Below are positions 47,703-58,904 of a DNA stretch of 64,000 nucleotides, in pieces (the stretch's first letter is position 1; every line of letters starts with the position of its first letter). The notes beneath the pieces are model-generated. The model was not told the origin of the DNA and did no database searches. It saw only the letters and a program-made list of their open reading frames with translations. The stretch is from Sipunculus nudus (lineage: Eukaryota > Annelida > Sipuncula > Golfingiida > Sipunculidae): assembly GCA_026874595.1 (NCBI GenBank), contig CM049311.1:59461953-59525952 (forward strand). The letters run 5' to 3'. The position numbers and the translations under genes were made by a program.

Positions 47703-47803
47703 TGCCCCTTTCACACATTCACGTTTGATCGTACGTTTGGCCGCGTTTCGACACGTTCTCGGAGAAGGTGGGTGGTCGTGGAGGATGGAAATGGTCGCCG
47801 CCG

Positions 47804-48033
47804 ACGTACGCTCATTGTTCGTCCATTGTACGTTGTCATTACGTCCAGTACGTTCGACTTACGACTGGATCGCGAAATAAAACGTGCGATCCCCGTACGC
47901 TTTTAGTACGTCCACAACGCCCCCTGTACGATATTCTTACGTTGTTAATACGCTTACTGCGACCATTTTACGCTGTATCACGTCAACCTTACGATCGATT
48001 TACGTGTGTACTACGTGTTTCGCGATCTTAGGA
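47804..48033 (+). repeat. Left subterminal phased ACGT array
   Basis: ACGT or one-mismatch variants recur at 11- or 9-bp steps (for example 47830, 47841, 47850, 47861, and the run from about 47969 through 48010), most preceded by T. They mirror the right-end array in inverted orientation. Confidence 0.8.
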
Positions 48034-48080
48034 CGCTCAGTGAGCGTTGTTTGCGTCTTTTGTACGACTCGAGTACCAAG

Positions 48081-48090
48081 TATATATAAA
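48081..48090 (+). promoter_or_regulatory. TATA box of the transposase gene
   Basis: TATATATAAA lies about 30 bp before a likely start region and about 120 bp before the transposase reading, inside the transposon. Confidence 0.6.
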
Positions 48091-48207
48091 CCCCGGTTGT
48101 TTTGAGTAGCTTTCATTTCCAGTCTGACTTTCGATGAGTGAACATCATACCAGCTTTTGCAAGACACATGTTGGTGGCAATATATGTTGCCATTCTGAAT
48201 GATTTGA

Positions 48208-49199
48208 TTGCTGCAAAAGAAAGCGCCTTGGCTGTTTTGGCGAAGGAGATGCGGGACGATGGGGAAACGGCGCGAGAGATGGGTGAGGCCTTGGCTGCAA
48301 ACCAGAATTCTCTTCGGCCAGTACGAGCAGCTGATGATGGAGCTGGAGATGGCTGACAATCAACGTCAAGACATCTTCTGGAGGAATGCACTGCCTCGAG
48401 GCTTTGCATGAAGCTAGCCTGCACCCTCAGGTTCTTGGCCACTGGCTGCACATACAAGTCTCTGATGTACAACTTCCGAGTGGTGCACAACACCCTTGCT
48501 CGGTTCATATCGGAGGCAATTATTTCGGAATATGCTGATGAAGTCCTCGCCATACCTACCACCATCCAGGGTTGGCTGGACATTGCTGAACTTTTCTCCA
48601 GAAGATGTAATTTTCAGTACTGCCTTGGAGCTATAGACGGCAAACATATCGCAATCTGGTGTCCTTCGAGATGCAGATCAACATATTACAACTATAAGGG
48701 CAATTCCATTGTTTTGATGGCCCTTGATGATGCGGACTAATATTCATTTGGGTTGATGTTGGTGCCAATGAATCATGTTCGGACAGTCAGATATTCGGGA
48801 CCTGCGAACTCAAGACTACAACAGAGGATGGTACTATTGTTTTCCCTCCACCCACACCACTACCTGGAGAAAACTAGGATCTACCCGATTTTATTATCGG
48901 AGATGATGCTTTCCTCTTGAGGACCTGGGATTATGAAACCCTACTGTCGAAATCTCACAGATGAAGAGCGGATATTTAATTACAGGCTTTTAAGAGCCAG
49001 AAGAGTGGTTGAGAACGCCTTTGGAATATTAGTGCAACGATTTGCCTGTTTGTTGACTACTCTGAAACTGTCTTCAAGGAATGTGGAAAGCGTGACTCTG
49101 GCTTGTGTTTGCCTGCACAATATAATGCGGAGACGCTATCCTGCTATGCAAAATGCTCTCTTACGCAGCGAGGACCTGCAGGGTATAACTGGTGCCTGA
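48208..49199 (+). pseudogene. HARBI1-like DDE transposase, frameshifted
   Basis: The N-terminal motif RWVRPWLQTRILFGQYEQLM is in one frame (48208-48411). A second frame (48408-48740) carries LRFLATGCTYKSLMYNFR and GAIDGKH, whose Asp (48636-48638) is the first catalytic residue. A third frame (48743-48931) carries FIWVDVGANES and IIGDDAFLLRTW, the second Asp (48902-48907), and contains a TAG stop at 48875. A fourth (48933-49199) carries NLTDEERIFNYRL and RARRVVENAFGIL, the Glu (49011-49013), then ACVCLHNIM. All three DDE residues survive. At least three frame changes and one internal stop make it inactive, and part of the segment between the N-terminal motif and LRFLATG seems to be deleted. 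This domain order is that of the Harbinger DDE_Tnp_4 family. Confidence 0.92.
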
Positions 49200-50105
49200 C
49201 GTCAAGGACAAAACTTATATGTGAACTTTCAACCAGGCCGTGGCAACAGTGCAACAAATGTAGCAAAAAATGTGAGGGATTATTTATCAAGGTATTACTC
49301 GCATCCTGTAAGAGCTGTACCAAGGCAGGCTGCAAGTGTTTTCCCAGAACGATAACATTTTTTAAAGCTACATTTCAGTGCATAACAAGAGACACTAAGC
49401 AATAATAATTGTTAGTATGTTGAAACGTGGTTTTGTAAAATTGCAATGTATGCAAAAAATTGGAAGTTGTTTAAAATGTTTATAATTTTGTGATATATTA
49501 TTATTAAAAGTTGATTGTGCATTTGCCTTTTCAATAGAAATTATTACTTTATTTTATGCCTTGTCCCATAGTCTAAAAATGTAGTCTGAAAAAAGTAAAT
49601 ATAAAATATAAAAATTACACATTTATTTCTACATACACCCAATAGTTCAACAGTTAGTACAGGATGAGAATACCTTATTGGTAAAATAGAAAATAATACA
49701 TTTGCTACCGCCCTTATAATACGAAATGTAATTTCTCACAGTTATTTGATATACACATGCCAATTAATCTTAGTTATTCATGTTCCCCATGTTATGCTTA
49801 CATCCTTAATGTTATTTTAAATGAGAGGGTCTTGCCTATATCTGGCAACTGTCACACCAGTGAAGAGTGTTATACAGTGTGTAACGATCTGATAAAAAAA
49901 GAAAGAAAGAAAATAGTATATTAATATTTATTATTTTAAACTATTTATTATTTTATTTTATTTATTTTAAACTGCAAAAACTATAAAATTTCTGGGTATT
50001 GTGGAATAAGGAATTGGAACCAAGTTTATGATTCATTTTGTTACGCTTCGATATTTGGACTTAACTTTTTATTGAAATACAAAATTAGATTTATTAAAAA
50101 AAATG

Positions 50106-50430
50106 ACGCACTGAGAACGTCGAGATGACGTGGTAAGAACGTGCTGAAAACGTACAAAAGACGCCATGGACGTTCACAGAACGTGAAGAGAACATAATTG
50201 GGACTTCTTGGACGTAAAGAGAACGTATGCAAAACGCCAAGGACGCGCTGATGACGTAATAAGAGCGCACAATGAACGTAGTATGGACGTACAATTGACT
50301 CAGTCAAGAATTGATGGCGACCATCCGCGTTCTATGTACGTCGTTCGCACGTCCTTTGTACGTCCACTACGTTTTTTGTACGTTGCATACGTTCTGAAGT
50401 ACGTTTCGGCACGTTTGCCGCGATCGACCG
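50106..50430 (-). repeat. Right subterminal phased ACGT array
   Basis: ACGT or close variants start at 50106, 50117, 50128, 50139 and 50150, then continue at 11- or 9-bp steps to about 50302. A second block, at 50337-50425, runs in inverted sense (TACGTCC words), so the region can fold on itself (for example AACGTAGTATGGACGTAC near 50277 with GTACGTCCACTACGTT near 50359). TGACGTAA near 50253 and TGACGTGG near 50126 also resemble CREB/ATF half sites. Confidence 0.85.
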
Positions 50431-50592
50431 CGCTCAAGTTTTACAGGAAAACTTTGTCGTAGAGGGTTGGCGATCATGGCGACTCTGCGACGACTTCTGG
50501 AGACCATTGTACGTTCAACACCGCGACCACCACGTTTCCCGAGAACGTGGTGATCGTAGATGCTAGAACGTGTATGTGTGAAAGGGGTTTAA

Positions 50593-50750
50593 AGAAGCAA
50601 CTAGGCCAATAGTTAAAGCGCTGTGTAAAGAGCGTACTCAGTGGCCTGGAAACAAAACCTCAAAACAAGCCTACCATGACGATCCATCGTATTAAAGCAG
50701 CCCGCACGTGATCGTCAGTACGCGTCTGTATTTGACGTTGAAACACTGGC
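50593..50750 (+). promoter_or_regulatory. 5' flank and probable 5' UTR of the ACE-like gene
   Basis: 158 bp between the Harbinger end and the start codon. It holds a CCAAT box (50606-50610) and a CACGTG E-box (50705-50710). No TATA box is seen at a suitable place. The transcription start is not defined; an upstream non-coding exon remains possible. Confidence 0.4.
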
Positions 50751-50942
50751 ATGGCTGTGACATTGCTACTGCTCGTGGTGTCCGTACTGCCAGCACTGAC
50801 GACAGCAAGCTACCGGCCGGAGTCTGAAGCTGCAGCGTGGCTGGAGGAATATCTGGAGCGAGCAGTCCCGATCCACCAGTCTCGGGTGCTGTCAAGATGG
50901 CACTACTATACAAATGTGACGGCCACCAATTACAAGAAAATG
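50751..50942 (+). CDS. ACE-like M2 metallopeptidase, exon 1
   Basis: First coding exon of an angiotensin-converting-enzyme-like dipeptidyl carboxypeptidase, a secreted or membrane zinc enzyme that removes C-terminal dipeptides. It encodes residues 1-64. The start Met is followed by a hydrophobic signal peptide (TLLLLVVSVLPAL), then an N-terminal helix (AAAWLEEYLERA) and RWHYYTNVTATN, which corresponds to the family's W-Y-N-T-N-I-T block. A glycosylation sequon lies at Asn55. The donor ATG|GTACGT is in phase 0. The start is chosen because it directly precedes the signal peptide. Confidence 0.93.
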
Positions 50943-51289
50943 GTACGTTGTTTCTATATATGTCATTTTATCTTATTATCTCCAACATATAGTTTTTAAG
51001 GAGGTTATGAATGCACTGTTGTTTGTATGTCTTTAGGCTTGATTTAATAAACGATATCATAATACGTAAAAATCGAGATAGTTCCTTTTAACTATAAGAT
51101 ATTTTTATTCCTTTCTTAGTCTCATTTTGTGTTATACTAAATAGGGCCATTACACAATCGTGTAAAAAGCATTTTTATTTATAAATATCAGTACAAAACT
51201 GGGCATTTCTCGCTACTTGTGGGGTATCATTGTTACCCTTTATGTGTCAATTTTCTTTCATGGATTATTGTTAAGTGTGCGTACAGTAA

Positions 51290-51412
51290 AGAGGTACGGA
51301 CCAGACCGCATCGACCGGTCCGGTCCGGTCCACAATTTTGGGCTAGACCGGACCTGGCCGCTTTTCAAAAATATCCGACCACTTATCCCGGTACCGGTCC
51401 GGACTGTTTTAC
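51290..51412. repeat. GGTCCGGTCC-rich repeat end
   Basis: Contains CGACCGGTCCGGTCCGGTCC and, inverted, CCGGTACCGGTCCGGAC. Such sequence marks termini of some hAT-like elements (recall). The whole-element limits are not clear. Confidence 0.45.
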
Positions 51413-53486
51413 CTAATATTTGGAATGATAAGCTAATAAGATGAAATAGTCGATTAAGTTTCAACCTATATTTCTTGATGTGAACAATTAACCTGTCAAA
51501 GAATGACTCTTTAGCTACGCTCAATAAATTTAAAGCGATGGCAACTACAATGGTAAAATTATATAGACACGTGTTATTTTATATTTTTGTACCCAGTTAA
51601 GGGTTTTTTTTTTATTTACTTATGATTGAAGTCACATGTTCAGCATTTTAATCACTGTTCCCTGCTGATTTCTACAATACTGATGTTTTCCTCTGTTTCA
51701 ATGTGTATCACAGTATAACATTGACAGGAATAATTTCTATACTCCTTAAGTTGGTAGTCAATATATATGTTTGTAAGTGGTTTATTTATACTACAATATT
51801 TAATAGGATACCTCATTCAGCAAATGCTGTTTTTCAATGAGGTCCTGCTACAAATCTATAAACAGATTATACAATAGAAAAAACTGACATATAGACATGA
51901 ATGTACAAAAAGTATAAATATTTATACTGTTTTCTCACACAATTATTAAAAAAATACTTTAGCAAAATTATGACAGCCGGCCTATATATAATACTCAACT
52001 CTGGGCATAATTTTTTTCATGGTTATTCCATTTGAGATCCTTTTCTTGCATGTTATAATATATGCCTATTTAGTTTTTATGAGTTCCACTAAATATCACA
52101 GCGTAACCTTTTCTTATTTAAGTGATATGGCATTGCGCCTATCCGAATTGATCCGGATCCGGATCTTGAACTGGTACCCATTAAACCGTGCATTCGTTCG
52201 ATTTGCTCAGGCTGAAATGAGTGTTGTGGACCACACAGTAGAGTGTGATATCATCGGTATTCACCATACATTTACAGCTAACAAATTAAAGGAAGCCATT
52301 TGCATATATAAGAAACAGAATCGATTCTAAGATGATTCCTTGTGGGGCACCCAATGTCAACAAATGACACACACGACAATTAAATATCAAATGCAATTTG
52401 TTTAGAAAACCAACGATTAATTATTCCTCGTTTCACTAAGATCTGCTTGTATATCTTTGCCTAATAGGGGGAAAACATAATAAATATGGAATAACCGATG
52501 ACCCTTCATTATTGCAGATATTGTATTTATAAAGTTGAAAATATTGCATATTTATTTTCTAATTGTATACTGTCAAGCGATTTTAGAATGAAGTATGAAT
52601 TTATTATGATATTTCAATAGAGATTTGATAAGGCTTTTAATAGAACATAACGAAAATGAAGCAGGGAAGATTCCAGCAGTCCAAATGAATATTTGTTTAT
52701 GGATAAGTCCTGTCACTTTGTTTACTTTTGTGTTATCAATGTCTTGAAGTTCATGTGATGACTGATGCTTATTCATATACTGTGCGGTTCACTGAATATT
52801 TTGTATATATATGCATGTTTGTTTGTCGACAAAAAAGAATGATTGTATGAACAAGGAGGAAAATCTTCACAAAAAATTAAATAATCGAATCTGCCTAAGT
52901 CCCTGAAAATGTGATATTTTGATAAACTGAGGGCATCAGTTTATGTATTATTATTAGGATTATTAAATAATCACTTACGGCAGTCGGAAGAACATCATTG
53001 AACCTGTGATTTGTATGTTTATAGTTTTTAGTTTGTAGAAGGTTTATAGTTATCCAGTACTAGGTATACCCAGTTGATGTATAAGGAATCCCTCGCGTCG
53101 GTTCACATATAAACCTTGTTGAAACCAGGAAGAGTTGGCATTACCTTGTTTTAGTTAATATTTAAGTCACCAAGAAGAAAAACATAAATGTATATTGAAG
53201 AAAGATTCATGAACACATATAAATGATCAATAAACTTGGCCTTTTAAGCTTGTATAATGGTTAATGGTGAACTTGAATACTTTGGTATACATCGGATAAA
53301 GTAATTTACTTTTTTTCAATATGACTGTAATTAGTGTAAAGAAACTTAAAGCCTTACCCTCCCCCCCCCCTTTTTTTTCTCACTGAGCGATAGAGCGATA
53401 GCGGCTTTAGAATTAGGTCCAAGTCAAAAATAAATATCAAATTTAAGACCTAGGACTAATATTTTTTCAAAAGGTCTGCCATTTAC

Positions 53487-53490
<4 letters not shown>

Positions 53491-53534
<44 letters not shown>
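53491..53534. repeat. (GA)n microsatellite
   Basis: Pure GA run in ACE intron 1. Confidence 0.97.
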
Positions 53535-53538
<4 letters not shown>

Positions 53539-54999
53539 GGGTTGGAGAGATTAAACCTCTCAAATTTGCCGTTTTATCTCTGACAGTGGTTTGGGGTCAT
53601 GTTTTCTAACTGATGAAAATACCTTGCGCATTTCTTTGTCATTCAAATTTGACCAAAGCCGGGGAAAACACACACTTAAAAATTTAAAAGGTTAAACAAA
53701 GGAACATCATAGGGCAACACAGATACAACAGTCACACTCCAGTGAGCATAGTATTTTGCATGAAATTAAGGTGTTCAGTGTATTATCGGCAAGTTCGCTC
53801 GTACTGGATAATGTAAATTCCTTTAGAAGGTGTAACATTCAAATTGATATTGTGTTACTTGTGAAATCTGAAACTGACACATATTTATGCAAGCAATGCT
53901 GTTGACAAAGTGTTCAATATCTGTGATATTTATTATTAGATGAAAACAATGAAAACAAACTACCACGTAAACAAACTATCATTTACATTTTGCCTGTTAT
54001 GACTCATTTTTCTCATTGTATTACAGATTACTAACACATATCCAACGGTGATTTTTTTACAGACTTGTATATAGTTACACACGCAGAAAATTAACCTGCC
54101 ATTTCTTTGCTTGACTTTCACAGCATACGACAAGGTTAAACAAACCAATATATTTTTTCTCTTTATACATGTACTGTTGTACCAGTAAACGGAAAAAAGG
54201 CTGAACGGTTGACCGAGCATTCTTACATCGTGTCAAGTAGGTCAGACGGACGAGTTAATAATTGCCACCAAATAGGATCTAAGTCATTATGCATGACATG
54301 AAACATTTTTTTTACCACGATGTCGACCGCGTATTTCATATTATAAATATATTATATTATTGGTCTATGGTACAGCATTAATCATAACGCACAATGGGGA
54401 TACCAATCTTTTTCAAGGGTCTCAATGGGCATTTTCCCATGGACCCTGCATACATTACAAGTAAAACATTTATCATTGGAAAAAGTAGTATATAGGAGCA
54501 TTAACATATTTACAAGTTTTTACATTTAATGAATGTTTTCCTCGGTACTTAATATTTATACGTTAGAAATAATATGTTTTTTTTATGAATGATGTGTAAA
54601 CCCAGAGCTTTATTCATACCAGCAATTTGCGAACGAAATATATTCTCCAGTCGCGTCTCGTAAATATGGTAATGGAATGATCCTCCTATATCAGAAATAT
54701 TGTTGAATACAGACATTAAACGCAGAAATTAAATAGTTCACGCATTTTGTTTGGATTATTTTATTGCACAATAATATTAAAGGGACATAATCAGGAGGAA
54801 TATTATTCCTATTCTTTAACACTATCAGTTCAGTTTTGCTTAATACAAAAGCTTGCCAGCAAAACCATTCAAGCACACAGTCTATTTTCCTCGCATATAA
54901 CTGTTTACGATAACCAGGCCGCGTGACCGGAGTCCGATTAAAGGGGCAACGCGCGGTGTTTCAACCAGGGGGAACATGTACTGTGGTTGCCTTTTTGTT

Positions 55000-55430
55000 T
55001 GCGAGGGTTTCAAATTCGCGATGTTCGCAAAAGGGAATTTATCGCTAAAATAAAACCGTCGTGAATAAGAGGCCCCTCATCGATTGCAATTCGAAATTGA
55101 TATTATAATTAAATAATAATTGATCATATATATGTTACCGTTAAGATATAAGATAGTTATCATAAATAATAGTTAAATTAAAATTACCATTTTAAATTAA
55201 CAGCCAACAATAAACATCGATTTCTTCTCATTCGATATTCACATGGGTCCCTGTCCATTTTTTGTATATTTTTTTGGAACATATGACTTCGTATAATTAA
55301 TACATAAAATGATGGATTTACTCTCTGTAGAATATTGTATGATGAGATCGCGAAAATTGAACCATCGCGAAACAGTGAAAAGGTTAAAATCTCGAAATTT
55401 CAACCTCTCGAATATGAACCCAACAACAGT
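55000..55430. repeat. TTCGCGA-type MITE-like repeat
   Basis: The left part (TTTGCGAGGGTTTCAAATTC, then GCGATGTTCGC) and the right part (ATCGCGAAAATTGAACCATC, then GCGAAA and CTCGAAATTTCAACCTCTCG) are imperfect inverted counterparts. No coding content. Confidence 0.5.
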
Positions 55431-55811
55431 ATTTAATTTTTTTAGTAAAGTCAGTCAGGGCATCTCCTGATTGGTACGTGTTGTCGCTCCGCGCAGCACA
55501 TGGCCCGATGCACTGTGTTTATGTTTACACATGCGATCGCGCCCGGTTCACTGTTTTAACACTCGTTTACAGGAGTAAGCAAACGGTTTGAGGGCAATAT
55601 ATTGGCAGATACAGATTAATGTTAAAGGGGAGAAACTATTTTTCGTGTTAACTCAACATGCTTAATAGGCGATTGGGCCCCTATAACCCGTTGAAATGTG
55701 GGGGTAGGGCAGGGGCCTTCTTGAAAATGTGGGCTGAGTGATTCCGGCAAATAACGTTTCGTGTAAACTCTTTAATTACGATATATACCCAGTGACATGC
55801 ATTTACTTCAG

Positions 55812-55970
55812 AACGAGGAGTTGGCCAAGGCCGGGGCATTTTTTTCGGAAGCCGGTAGGAACGCTTCAAAGTTTGACTGGATGAATTTTCAAGATGCAAA
55901 TCTCAAACGGATGTTCCGGTTGATCACAGATATCGGCAATGACGCCATCTCCGAAGAAAAACAGAAAAAG
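55812..55970 (+). CDS. ACE-like M2 metallopeptidase, exon 2
   Basis: Encodes residues 65-117 in phase 0 on both sides: TTACTTCAG|AAC at the start, AAAAAG|GTAACT at the end. The reading NEELAKAGAFFSEAGRNASK, then FDWMNFQDANLKRMF, matches the helical N-terminal lobe of ACE (the family's K-FD---FQN--LKR block). A sequon lies at Asn81. An in-frame ATG at 55797 is upstream of the acceptor and is not used as a start. Confidence 0.92.
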
Positions 55971-56257
55971 GTAACTTAAGATGTTCACATTCTGAATAAT
56001 GGAATTCCTACAGGGATTACCTATGTTAATCATTATGTATAAATTATGATTGACTTATCCATACTCTTTTATGTCTAATTACCTCTACTTTGAAGTGAGT
56101 TTGTGACTCGGGATCCTTTATATATATCACGGTTTATATTTTATAATCAAGGGATGTTTGTTAAACATCCAATTCTCTCCTGTTATTTTGCTACAGAAAA
56201 GGAAATAGCAAAACCCTGTGCTTAAACATGTGAGAATATTTACAGAACGCATCAGAA

Positions 56258-56262
<5 letters not shown>

Positions 56263-56329
<67 letters not shown>
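56263..56329. repeat. (ATT)n microsatellite
   Basis: Pure ATT triplet run of about 22 units in ACE intron 2 (55971-57032). Confidence 0.97.
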
Positions 56330-57032
56330 GTATAAGCTGTCTTAGGAGTGCAGCTACACTGTCATGTTTCGGACAAAGTTGATTGTATAAACAAGGTTGG
56401 TTATTGTGGTTTATGGACGTTACACTTCATTACATTTCGGGCGTCTTTTTTCAAACTACTGATACAGCCTATAATCAGATATGCGAGATATAATCAGCAC
56501 AATCATAGACACCAGTGACAATAGCAACGACAAAGTAGCGACCCAACAAGTCTATCTACTACACACATCAAGATCACAAAGTAACTGGATGTTAATACAG
56601 TGCAAGTCAATGGCGCCTTGAACGTTAACATACTGCATAAGAAAAAATAAATTCCAGCTGGCGAGCTCAGACGTTACATCAAATAGCAGGTTTCGATGTG
56701 GTCCAATACTATATAGCATTTATAAGCTCATTTAGATATACATAAAAAATACATAAAAAATATATGTCTCTTTTCCCACTTGTATTAAAAAATCCAATTT
56801 AAGACTATTTCCGTACCTTCTGTCAGGAATAAAAAACAATTATAATGTACATCAAATATATAGACATCAATTCAGTTTATGTTCGATTATCCCCCCCCCC
56901 CCCCCTTGACTTTTATACAGATGCACGTAACTGGAACGGTGGCTGGATACAATAATTTTTATGTCATGCATTTCCTCTCCCAGCCACAGTATTAACATGG
57001 TTAATTCTTTTAAATTCATTTCTGCTCTTCAG

Positions 57033-57132
57033 TTGAGCTCCTTGCGGGGGGAACTTATTGGTCTATATACTCACGGTAAAGTCTGCGGAAGGCCGAGTGA
57101 TACCAACCGCTCCAAGTGTTACACCTCAGGAG
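57033..57132 (+). CDS. ACE-like M2 metallopeptidase, exon 3
   Basis: 100 bp; TGCTCTTCAG|TTG to GGAG|GTATGT, entering in phase 0 and leaving with one base. Residues 118-150 contain GKVCGRP and SKC, with Cys135 and Cys146, corresponding to the first conserved disulfide pair of ACE. A sequon lies at Asn142. The loop between the cysteines is longer than the vertebrate one. Confidence 0.88.
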
Positions 57133-57189
57133 GTATGTGGATTTGTTTAAAGCTCAAATTAGTTGTCCTCGTCTTTTAATGCTGATAAC

Positions 57190-57299
57190 CAGGGACGGAC
57201 TGGGGTAGTTATTGGTTCTGCAAACTTGAGTGAAAGTAGCCCAAATGTATTACCACCGGCCCACCGGCATCAATATTTAGTTCACACCACCGGTCCGCA

Positions 57300-57370
<71 letters not shown>

Positions 57371-57402
57371 CATCAAAATACTGTTCCCAGGGTCCCGGTG
57401 GG
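57190..57402. mobile_element. hAT-like non-autonomous element containing an (AT)n tract
   Basis: The left end CAGGGACGGACTGGGG and the right end GGTGGGCCAGTCCG are inverted counterparts, with CCCACCGGCA and CCACCGGTCC inside, a layout known for hAT MITEs. An (AT)n run occupies 57303-57370. Located in ACE intron 3 (57133-58420). Confidence 0.6.
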
Positions 57403-57539
57403 CCAGTCCGAATTTGTTTTTGGATAGTGCACGCTTTGTTAGATAACTGTTTGAAACTCCAATATTAAAATCAGTTGAAAAATGCTATAAATATATTAGA
57501 CCCCATAAAGTGTACATTATTTTAAACCTGGAACAGTGT

Positions 57540-57945
57540 ACACATATTATTTAACTATTCATTCATTTTCACATGATTTTGTTTTTAAAAGGTACTGTAT
57601 TTTAAACCCCCAGTAACATTAACATTAACTAATAATAAACTCGAGACAATACCAAAACGTGTTTTTTTTCTCTATCATGATTCGATCTACCCCTGAACCG
57701 AAATTTTAAATTTTTATTAAAAAATTCATCGAATGAAAATTTTCAATTTCAGTTTTTTGGTAGAAAGATTCATGATAGAGGAAAAATAAAACAATTTTTT
57801 TATATTGTCATGTAGTTTATTATTAGTTCATTAAAAAGCGGATTAATGTTACTGGGGGCTTAAAATAGTGCATCTTTTTAATTTTTTTTTTCATGTTACA
57901 AAATCATAAGAAAATGAATGAAAAGTTAAATAATACGTATACTAT
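57540..57945. mobile_element. Fold-back MITE, about 405 bp
   Basis: Near-complete palindrome. Paired landmarks are CATTCATTTTC / GAAAATGAATG (57563, 57911), AAACCCCCAGTAACATTAA / TTAATGTTACTGGGGGCTTA (57604, 57844), CTAATAATAAAC / GTTTATTATTAG (57629, 57815) and CTATCATGATTC / GATTCATGATAGAG (57671, 57767). The centre is near 57740. No coding content. In ACE intron 3. Confidence 0.9.
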
Positions 57946-58420
57946 CAGAAAGATCACAGTTTCAGATTTTAAATCATGTGTACGTTTTTGGGTCTTATAT
58001 AAAATAAAGCATTTTTTAAATAACTAAATATTGGGGTAACAAAAAGTGATGCCACATTAAAAATTCCCTGAATTATAGCCGATCCGACTATCCGATTTTC
58101 CCTAGAATATTAAGCACAAGAGACTGACACAAAAATATTTGCTAATTGAACAAATGAACACTGAGCAGTGCACTTAATTTTGTACTTTTTTACCATCTTT
58201 CTTTTTACAAATACTATAAATACTAGTCTAATATAGCATACGTCGTAAAGCATGCAGTCAGTTTCATGTTCACCCCGACCCGTGCGCCTGCGCATTCAAA
58301 CTTATGACATGAATATACTTTACACAAATTTACTTTTAAACAAATCAGAACTGTTATTTAGTTATCTTTGTTAAATTTAAAATCGGGAAAGATGCAATAA
58401 CTCTGTGGAATATTATGCAG

Positions 58421-58564
58421 GGGTGAATAGTATCATAGCAACCTCAAATAACTGGGATGATTTGGTGTGGGCGTGGCACGGATGGAGGAACGCTACGGGA
58501 AGAAAGATGAAGGACAAATACGAGATGATGGTGGACTTGATGAATGAAGCAGCCAGAGCTAACA
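58421..58564 (+). CDS. ACE-like M2 metallopeptidase, exon 4
   Basis: 144 bp; TTATGCAG|GGG to AACA|GTAAGT, phase 1 at both ends. Residues 151-198 give IIATSNNWDDLVWAWHGWRN and EMMVDLMNEAARAN, the most recognisable ACE stretch here (the family's LLWAWEGWR and Y--LVNEAAR blocks). A sequon lies at Asn174. Confidence 0.95.
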
Positions 58565-58578
58565 GTAAGTAGCTTAAA

Positions 58579-58583
<5 letters not shown>

Positions 58584-58628
<45 letters not shown>
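58584..58628. repeat. (AT)n microsatellite
   Basis: TA run just inside ACE intron 4 (58565-60203). Confidence 0.96.
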
Positions 58629-58636
<8 letters not shown>

Positions 58637-58904
58637 TTTCTGGTGCTGGTGTTCTTATGGACAAATAGTCTAATCCATTGATTAACAAATATATATATAA
58701 GACACCTTGTTCCATAAAGAAATCAGTTAAGAAGTTTAATTTAGATGTGCTCAGTTTTATTGTAAAGATTTTTAATTGCAACATGATATTCATGTATATG
58801 CCACTATGCACTTATAGCTGGCAATATTGTGCACGTTAAACTTAATTGAAACGATTTCGATGGGGTTTTTTAAAAGGACCCTGTCTCTCTCCGTAGACCC
58901 TAAA

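Larger units (their letters stand above)
47703..50589 (+). mobile_element. PIF/Harbinger-type DNA transposon, decayed
   Basis: The termini are CCCCTTTCACACATTCACGT on the left (47705) and the complement of CCCCTTTCACACATACACGT on the right (ending about 50587), flanked by TAA on both sides (47700-47702, 50590-50592). That fits the 3-bp duplications typical of PIF/Harbinger. The first two bases of the repeats do not match, so the exact border is uncertain by a few bases. It encloses a broken HARBI1-like transposase gene and long subterminal regions full of ACGT motifs. No Myb/SANT-type second ORF, usual for the superfamily, is seen in 49400-50100. Confidence 0.85.
50943..55811 (+). other. ACE intron 1 (4.87 kb)
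   Basis: GTACGT...CTTCAG. Contains a GGTCCGGTCC-rich segment (51290-51410), a (GA)n tract (53491-53534) and a TTCGCGA-type repeat (55000-55430). No other coding exon is recognised in it. Frames of up to 103 codons (52019-52330) lack motifs. Confidence 0.88.

Noticed and set aside
48113-48583. 156-codon minus-strand frame
   Set aside because: Shadow of the HARBI1-like transposase reading on the + strand.
52019-52330. 103-codon frame as an extra ACE exon
   Set aside because: It does not resemble ACE and exon 1 joins exon 2 in phase 0 without it.
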